Positions 5,246 to 8,583 of a stretch of 8,583 nt of DNA are shown here, piece after piece. Source of the stretch: Actinomycetes bacterium (GTDB taxonomy: Bacteria > Actinomycetota > Actinomycetes > Propionibacteriales > Nocardioidaceae). How positions within the stretch are numbered: position 1 is the stretch's first letter; each line of letters opens with the position of its first letter. The DNA lies in assembly GCA_023415395.1 (NCBI GenBank), contig JAEZKN010000026.1, positions 1 through 8,583 on the forward strand, written 5' to 3'. Both the position numbers and the translations under genes were made by a program. The notes beneath the pieces are model-generated. The model worked only from the letters and a program-made list of their open reading frames with translations. It did no database searches and was not told the DNA's origin.

Positions 5246-6145
5246 GTGTCTGAGCAGGAGCACGACTCGGTCGAGACCGAGGAGACGACCCCCGAGGTCG
5301 ACCCGTCCCTCGAGGACCAGTACGGCGAGCCCAACGACGGCCCCGAGGTGGAGGACGACCCCCGCCTCGACGCCGAGGTCACCGACGAGGACACCGACGA
5401 GGCCATGGGCCTCGACGACCACGAGGCCGCCGGCACCAGCCGGGAGCTCTCCGACGCCGAGGGTGACCTCGAGGTCACCGACGAGGACGCCGACGGCGCC
5501 GACGAGGACGCCGACGAGAACGACCCGCTGGAGGCCTTCCGGCGCGAGCTGTGGGCCAAGCCGGGCGACTGGTTCGTCGTGCACACCTACTCCGGCATGG
5601 AGAACCGGGTGAAGTCGAACCTCGAGAACCGCATCATCTCCCTCAACATGGAGGACTACATCCACGAGATCGTGGTCCCCACCGAGGAGGTCGCGGAGAT
5701 CAAGAACGGCCAGCGCAAGATGGTGCGCCGGACCGTGCTCCCCGGCTACGTCCTGGTCCGCATGGACCTCACCGACGAGTCCTGGGCCGCCGTGCGGCAC
5801 ACCCCGTCGGTCACCGGCTTCGTCGGCCACAGCCACCAGCCGGTCCCGCTGTCGATGTCCGAGGTCGAGAGCATGCTCGCCCCGGCCGTCGTGGCCCGCG
5901 CCGAGGCCGAGGCGGTCGCCGCCGGCACCCCGGCCGCCGCGAGCAGCGGTGCCGCGAAGAAGCCGGTCGAGGTCGCCGACTTCGAGGTCTCCGACTCCGT
6001 GATGGTCGTCGACGGCCCGTTCGCGACGCTCCACGCCACGATCACCGAGATCAACGCGGAGTCCCAGCGGGTCAAGGCGCTGGTCGAGATCTTCGGCCGC
6101 GAGACCCCGGTCGAGCTCAGCTTCAGCCAGATCCAGAAGGTCTGA
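5246..6145 (+). CDS. nusG: Transcription termination/antitermination factor NusG
   Basis: NusG binds the RNA polymerase clamp and links it to Rho or, through its KOW domain, to ribosomal S10. Counting from the GTG (299 residues), the NGN domain starts at about residue 108 (DWFVVHTYSGMENRVKSNL) and includes LPGYVLVRM (165-173) and TPSVTGFVG. An Ala-rich linker follows (about 213-238). The KOW domain (about 250-299) has DGPFATL and the conserved end KALVEIFGRETPVEL. The first 100 or so residues are very rich in Asp and Glu and probably disordered. Such acidic extensions occur in other actinobacterial NusG proteins. Within it, EVTDED occurs twice, encoded by an identical 18-nt direct repeat (5375-5392 and 5471-5488), suggesting growth by internal duplication. 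It is co-transcribed with secE. Confidence 0.96.
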   Translation: MSEQEHDSVETEETTPEVDPSLEDQYGEPNDGPEVEDDPRLDAEVTDEDTDEAMGLDDHEAAGTSRELSDAEGDLEVTDEDADGADEDADENDPLEAFRRELWAKPGDWFVVHTYSGMENRVKSNLENRIISLNMEDYIHEIVVPTEEVAEIKNGQRKMVRRTVLPGYVLVRMDLTDESWAAVRHTPSVTGFVGHSHQPVPLSMSEVESMLAPAVVARAEAEAVAAGTPAAASSGAAKKPVEVADFEVSDSVMVVDGPFATLHATITEINAESQRVKALVEIFGRETPVELSFSQIQKV

Positions 6146-6159
6146 GGTTCGGCGGGTCG

Positions 6160-6296
6160 GGTCTCGATACACCGCCGCTCGTTCCTCGCGGCGGCACTCG
6201 ACCACCGACCCTTCGTCGGTCGAGTAGCGAGCGTGTCGAGGCCACCGCCGAGTCTTCGTCGGTCGAGTAGCGAGCGCCAGCGAGCGTATCGAGACT
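6160..6296. repeat. Composite palindromic intergenic repeat (about 1.5 units)
   Basis: It starts 15 nt after nusG. The ends are inverted: GTCTCGATAC (6161-6170) and GTATCGAGAC (6286-6295), a perfect 10-bp match. Inside are CCGCCGC/GCGGCGG (6172-6178 with 6188-6194) and ACTCGACC/GGTCGAGT (6196-6203 with 6218-6225). A 23-nt stretch beginning CTTCGTCGGTCG is repeated directly at 6211-6233 and 6254-6276. The first unit (6160-6242) closes on itself through GTGTCGAGGCC; the second is only a right half. The left arm can thus pair with either right arm. I recall similar GTCTCGATACG...CGTATCGAGAC palindromes as dispersed repeats in Nocardioides and relatives. It may also act as a terminator or RNA-stability hairpin between nusG and rplK. 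Confidence 0.8.
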
Positions 6297-6309
6297 AGGC
6301 CAGCGCGAT

Positions 6310-6338
6310 TTCGCATTCCACGCCGGCCGCAGCACAAT
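6310..6338 (+). promoter_or_regulatory. Candidate promoter for rplK-rplA
   Basis: TTCGCA (6310-6315), 17 bp, then CACAAT (6333-6338) lie in a locally less GC-rich patch after the repeat. The match is moderate: four of six positions in each box. It would give a leader of about 85 nt before rplK, containing GCCCG/CGGGC (6348-6352 with 6361-6365) and CTCGT/ACGAG (6398-6402 with 6410-6414) stem-loops. A separate promoter makes sense because 286 nt and a hairpin-rich repeat separate nusG from rplK. Confidence 0.35.
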
Positions 6339-6431
6339 AGACAGGTTGCCCGAGGAAGCACGGGCGGCAGCAGGTGGCAGAGGCGTACGACGTACTCCTC
6401 GTCATGACCACGAGACAGAAAGAGAAGCAGC

Positions 6432-6860
6432 ATGCCTCCGAAGAAGAAGATCGCCGCACTGGTCAAGGTGCAGCTCCAGGCCGGTGCCGCGACGCCGGCG
6501 CCGCCGGTCGGTACCGCCCTCGGTCCGCACGGCGTGAACATCATGGAGTTCTGCAAGGCGTACAACGCCCAGACCGAGTCCATGCGCGGCAACGTCATCC
6601 CGGTCGAGATCACGATCTACGAGGACCGGTCCTTCACCTTCATCACCAAGACCCCGCCGGCCGCTGAGCTGATCAAGAAGGCCGCGGGCCTGCAGAAGGG
6701 CTCGGGCGTCCCGCACAAGGAGAAGGTCGGCAAGCTGACCAAGGACCAGGTGCGCGAGATCGCCCAGACCAAGCTCCCCGACCTCAACGCGAACGACATC
6801 GACGCCGCGATGAAGATCGTCGAGGGCACCGCCCGCTCGATGGGCGTCACGACCGACTGA
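6432..6860 (+). CDS. rplK: 50S ribosomal protein L11
   Basis: L11 is a 142-residue protein at the base of the ribosomal stalk. It binds 23S rRNA in the GTPase-associated centre and is the target region of thiostrepton. The N-terminal domain has the proline-rich TPAPPVGTALG (21-31) followed by GVNIMEFCKAYNAQT. The C-terminal rRNA-binding domain includes KTPPAAELIKKAAG and ends NANDIDAAMKIVEGTARSMGV. Length is normal. The usual GPALGQHG is here GTALGPHG, changing a conserved proline next to the thiostrepton pocket to threonine (T28). The start is supported by the purine run AGAGAAG 4 nt upstream of the ATG. It forms an operon with rplA. Confidence 0.98.
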   Translation: MPPKKKIAALVKVQLQAGAATPAPPVGTALGPHGVNIMEFCKAYNAQTESMRGNVIPVEITIYEDRSFTFITKTPPAAELIKKAAGLQKGSGVPHKEKVGKLTKDQVREIAQTKLPDLNANDIDAAMKIVEGTARSMGVTTD

Positions 6861-6864
6861 AACC

Positions 6865-6894
6865 GTGGGAGGGCCGCGCTGGCCCGCTAACCAC
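6865..6894 (+). promoter_or_regulatory. Structured rplK-rplA spacer, possible L1 or translational control site
   Basis: Two nested stems can be drawn in the 62-nt spacer: GTGG/CCAC (6865-6868 with 6891-6894) and GGGCC/GGCCC (6871-6875 with 6881-6885, loop GCGCT), separated by an asymmetric internal loop (GA opposite GCTAA). It precedes the rplA ribosome binding region. An autoregulatory L1 site is plausible, since L1 controls its own operon in other bacteria, but the sequence alone does not show binding. Confidence 0.3.
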
Positions 6895-6922
6895 ATCTTT
6901 TCCGAAGAGAAACGAGAAGCTC

Positions 6923-7645
6923 ATGCAGCGCAGCAAGACCTACCGCGCGGCGGCGGAGCAGTTCGACAAGGACGAGCTCCACGCCCCGCTGGCCGCGATC
7001 AAGATCGCGAAGAACACCAGCAAGAAGAAGTTCGACGAGACCGTCGACGTCGTCATGCGCCTCGGCGTGGACCCGCGCAAGGCCGACCAGATGGTCCGCG
7101 GCACGGTGAACCTGCCGCACGGCACCGGCAAGACCGCCCGCGTCCTGGTGTTCGCGAACGCGGACAAGGCCGAGGCCGCCCGTGAGGCCGGCGCCGACGT
7201 CGTCGGTGGCGACGAGCTCATCGAGAAGGTCTCCGGTGGCTGGCTCGACTTCGACGCCGTCGTGGCGACCCCGGACATGATGGGCAAGGTCGGCCGCCTC
7301 GGCCGCGTGCTCGGCCCCCGTGGCCTGATGCCGAACCCGAAGACCGGCACCGTGACGCCGGACGTGGCCAAGGCCGTGTCCGACATCAAGGGCGGCAAGA
7401 TCGAGTTCCGCGTCGACCGGCACGCCAACCTGCACTTCATCATCGGCAAGGCCTCCTTCTCCGAGGCCCAGCTCGCGGAGAACTACGCCGCGGCGCTGGA
7501 GGAGGTGCTCCGTCTGAAGCCGGCCAGCTCCAAGGGTCGCTACATCAAGAAGGTCACCGTCTCCACGACGATGGGCCCGGGCATCCAGGTCGACCCCAAC
7601 CGCACCCGCAACGTCGCGGTCGAGGACGAGGCCGCGCAGGCCTGA
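6923..7645 (+). CDS. rplA: 50S ribosomal protein L1
   Basis: This 240-residue protein of the mobile L1 stalk helps release deacylated tRNA from the E site. The family signature lies at residues 122-145 and contains GRLGRVLGPRGLMPNPKTG. Domain I is formed from both ends of the protein, with residues such as FDETVDVVMRLGVDP (37-51) and the late strand KKVTVSTTMGPGIQVDP (209-225). Domain II is the middle, including GTGKTARVLVFA. Length is normal apart from a short acidic/Ala tail. The ATG follows a weak GAGAAG. A strong hairpin terminator follows 14 nt after the stop, so rplK-rplA form a transcription unit separate from rplJ. Confidence 0.98.
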   Translation: MQRSKTYRAAAEQFDKDELHAPLAAIKIAKNTSKKKFDETVDVVMRLGVDPRKADQMVRGTVNLPHGTGKTARVLVFANADKAEAAREAGADVVGGDELIEKVSGGWLDFDAVVATPDMMGKVGRLGRVLGPRGLMPNPKTGTVTPDVAKAVSDIKGGKIEFRVDRHANLHFIIGKASFSEAQLAENYAAALEEVLRLKPASSKGRYIKKVTVSTTMGPGIQVDPNRTRNVAVEDEAAQA

Positions 7646-7659
7646 CCTCAGCTCCACCC

Positions 7660-7695
7660 CGAAGGCCCGTCACCCTCCCCGGTGGCGGGCCTTCG
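7660..7695 (+). terminator. Hairpin terminator after rplA
   Basis: CGAAGGCCCGTCACC pairs with GGTGGCGGGCCTTCG around the loop CTCCCC: 15 pairs, of which one is G-U. The tail is GTCGTCTCC rather than a T-run, typical of high-GC actinobacterial terminators. It lies 14 nt after the rplA stop. Confidence 0.85.
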
Positions 7696-7705
7696 TCGTC
7701 TCCGG

Positions 7706-7795
7706 GAGTTTCATCGGTCGGCCGATGAAACTCATGCCTGGACGATGAACCTTTGTCGTCCCAACGTGAGTTCTGTCGGTCGGCCGACGAAACTC
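7706..7795. repeat. 90-bp nested palindromic element between rplA and rplJ
   Basis: Two 28-bp units, each nearly palindromic around TCGG, sit at 7706-7733 and 7768-7795. The first has perfect 12-nt arms (GAGTTTCATCGG and CCGATGAAACTC). The second matches the first at 24 of 28 positions. Between them, GGACGA/TCGTCC (7740-7745 with 7756-7761) forms a third stem. All three are arranged symmetrically about one centre at 7750/7751. Folding the whole 90 nt back on itself as plus-strand RNA gives 32 Watson-Crick and 7 G-U pairs out of 45. No protein is encoded. It looks like a REPIN- or MITE-like insertion, or a processed RNA hairpin; the sequence does not decide between these. Confidence 0.8.
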
Positions 7796-7828
7796 TGCGC
7801 GGCTGGGCCCGGCCCGGGCGCCGCTGAT

Positions 7829-7858
7829 TTGGCACGGGCCCGACCGGCCGCGTACGCT
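7829..7858 (+). promoter_or_regulatory. Promoter for rplJ
   Basis: TTGGCA (7829-7834) and TACGCT (7853-7858) with an 18-bp spacer are close to the housekeeping consensus. The predicted start near 7865 leaves a 5'UTR of about 180 nt, which begins right where the L10-type leader begins. Confidence 0.65.
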
Positions 7859-7864
7859 TCTTCA

Positions 7865-8008
7865 CGAAACCAGAGACCGCCGGTTGTCCGGCTGCGCCAG
7901 CAGTCAGACCGAAGGCTCCGTGGAGACACGGACGGCCCGCGCAGGTGACGGAGCAGGAAGTTACTTCACGCCCCGAGCCTGTGCTCGGGGCGTTCGTCTT
8001 TCCCCGAG
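7865..8008 (+). ncRNA. L10-type ribosomal protein leader (cis-regulatory RNA)
   Basis: The long rplJ leader holds an ordered set of helices: GCCGG/CCGGC (7879-7883 with 7888-7892), a closing stem CTGCGC/GCGCAG (7892-7897 with 7939-7944), and inside it TCCGTG/CACGGA (7917-7922 with 7927-7932) capped by a GAGA tetraloop. The stretch AGACCGAAGGC before this hairpin is what one expects at the kink-turn-like site where L10 with its L7/L12 dimers binds. The phrase GCGCAGGTGACGGAGC is, as I recall, typical of actinobacterial L10 leaders (Rfam L10_leader). GCTCCGT (7915-7921) can alternatively pair with ACGGAGC (7948-7954), which would break the inner hairpin. The leader ends in a terminator, so excess L10 would be expected to lower rplJ (and probably downstream rplL) expression. 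Confidence 0.72.
7968..8001 (+). terminator. Attenuator terminator in the rplJ leader
   Basis: CGCCCCGAGC (7969-7978) and GCTCGGGGCG (7983-7992) form a perfect 10-bp stem around CTGT, with an added A-U pair at the base, followed by TTCGTCTTT, the most T-rich tail in the window. It lies 43 nt before rplJ, so it must be read through for expression. Part of its 3' arm, CTCGGGG (7984-7990), can instead pair with CCCCGAG at 8002-8008, a 7-bp competing hairpin. Confidence 0.75.
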
Positions 8009-8044
8009 GACTTCGTTGCGGTGGTCACCACCGGAAGGAGACCC

Positions 8045-8583
8045 ATGGCGCGGGCAGACAAGCAGGCGGCCGTCGCTGAGATCGTTGAGTCCTTCAACGA
8101 CAGCGCTGGCGCCGTGCTGACCGAGTACCGCGGTCTCACCGTGAAGCAGCTGCAGGACCTGCGGCGCTCCCTCGGCGAGAACGCCAACTACGCCGTGGTC
8201 AAGAACACGCTGGCCAAGATCGCCGCCTCCGAGGCGGGTATCTCGGGCTTCGACGACCTCCTGAACGGCCCGACCGCCATCGCCTTCATCAACGGCGACG
8301 TCGTCGAGGCCGCCAAGGGTCTGCGTGACTTTGCCAAGGCGAACCCCGCCCTCGTCATCAAGGGCGGCGTCCTGGACGGCAAGCCCCTCGACGCGTCGGA
8401 GGTGGCCAAGCTGGCCGACCTCGAGTCGCGTGAGGTGCTCATGGGCAAGCTGGCCGGCGCGATGCTCGCGTCGCTCAGCCAGGCCGTCTACCTGCTCAAC
8501 GCGCCGATCGCCCAGGCCGCCCGCCTCGCGGGTGCGCTCCAGGCGAAGGCCGAGCAGGACCCCTCGATCCTCGCAGGTGGTGC
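8045..8583 (+). CDS. rplJ: 50S ribosomal protein L10, 3' end cut by the window
   Basis: L10 anchors the L7/L12 stalk to 23S rRNA. From the ATG at 8045, 179 full codons are visible with no stop. The N-terminal rRNA-binding domain starts MARADKQAAVAEI and contains the family stretch AVLTEYRGLTVKQL (23-36) and YAVVKNTLAKIA (49-60), then GPTAIAF. The later part holds NPALVIKGG and the helix region QAVYLLNAPIAQAARL leading to the L7/L12-binding tail. The normal family length is about 175-190, so few residues are missing. GGAAGGAG lies 4 nt upstream of the start. A small hairpin, CGGTGG/CCACCG (8019-8024 with 8028-8033), sits directly before this site. rplL is expected next, outside the window. Confidence 0.97.
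   Translation, partial: MARADKQAAVAEIVESFNDSAGAVLTEYRGLTVKQLQDLRRSLGENANYAVVKNTLAKIAASEAGISGFDDLLNGPTAIAFINGDVVEAAKGLRDFAKANPALVIKGGVLDGKPLDASEVAKLADLESREVLMGKLAGAMLASLSQAVYLLNAPIAQAARLAGALQAKAEQDPSILAGG

Noticed and set aside
6160..6296. CRISPR-like array because of the repeated 23-nt segment
   Set aside because: There are only two direct copies, with palindromic flanks and no regular unique spacers. It fits a dispersed palindromic repeat.
5174..6613. A 479-codon minus-strand open frame across nusG and the repeat
   Set aside because: It lies opposite nusG and the start of rplK, is Leu/Asp/Gly/Val/His-rich without motifs, and crosses the palindromic repeat. Shadow frame.
7706..7795. A second intrinsic terminator or attB site after rplA
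   Set aside because: There is no T-tract after either unit, the rplA terminator already lies upstream, and no integrase or tRNA end is nearby. The nested symmetry is better explained as a repeat element.
7682..7948. Small open frame of 88 codons in the rplA-rplJ gap
   Set aside because: It starts inside the rplA terminator, runs through the palindrome, promoter and leader, and has no ribosome binding site or coding bias.

Overview
The window is high-GC DNA with strong G/C third-position bias, typical of an actinobacterium. The gene order hadA-hadB-murB | aspartate-type aminotransferase-add | trpT-secE-nusG-rplK-rplA-rplJ matches, as I recall it, the Streptomyces chromosome, and part of it matches Mycobacterium. 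The L11 and repeat sequences look most like Nocardioides or a relative (Propionibacteriales). That placement is from memory, not from a search.

Layout. Positions 1-162 hold the 5' end of a leftward lipoprotein gene, cut by the window edge. It overlaps head-to-head with hadA, and both genes seem to have leaderless promoters. Positions 123-1916 are a tightly packed rightward operon hadA-hadB-murB (overlaps of 4 and 8 nt): a two-subunit hotdog-fold acyl dehydratase followed by the peptidoglycan enzyme UDP-N-acetylenolpyruvoylglucosamine reductase. Positions 4720-1917 (leftward) are an operon of a PLP aminotransferase, an adenosine-deaminase-family hydrolase and a small proline-rich DUF4190-type membrane protein. 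It ends stop-to-stop against murB with no spacer. Positions 4744-8583 (rightward) are the translation/transcription block: a promoter, tRNA-Trp(CCA), secE, nusG, a palindromic repeat, rplK, rplA, a strong terminator, a second palindromic element, a new promoter, an L10-type leader with attenuator, and rplJ, which lacks only its 3' end.

How the genes fit together. The right half supplies the preprotein translocon subunit SecE, the elongation factor NusG and stalk-region ribosomal proteins L11, L1 and L10. L10 appears to be autoregulated through its leader. The left half joins acyl-chain dehydration with cell-wall precursor synthesis. The leftward operon is amino-acid and probably nucleoside metabolism plus an envelope protein.

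The protein-coding content is conserved housekeeping, and I see no undescribed multi-gene system. The less ordinary signals are non-coding: a 90-bp element (7706-7795) that is palindromic at two nested scales, a one-and-a-half-copy composite repeat (6160-6296), a bistable L10 attenuator, and the overlapping divergent leaderless start region at the left edge. Among proteins, the adenosine deaminase homologue lacks the acidic ribose-contact residue after its metal HxH motif, and NusG carries an acidic N-terminal extension of about 100 residues.
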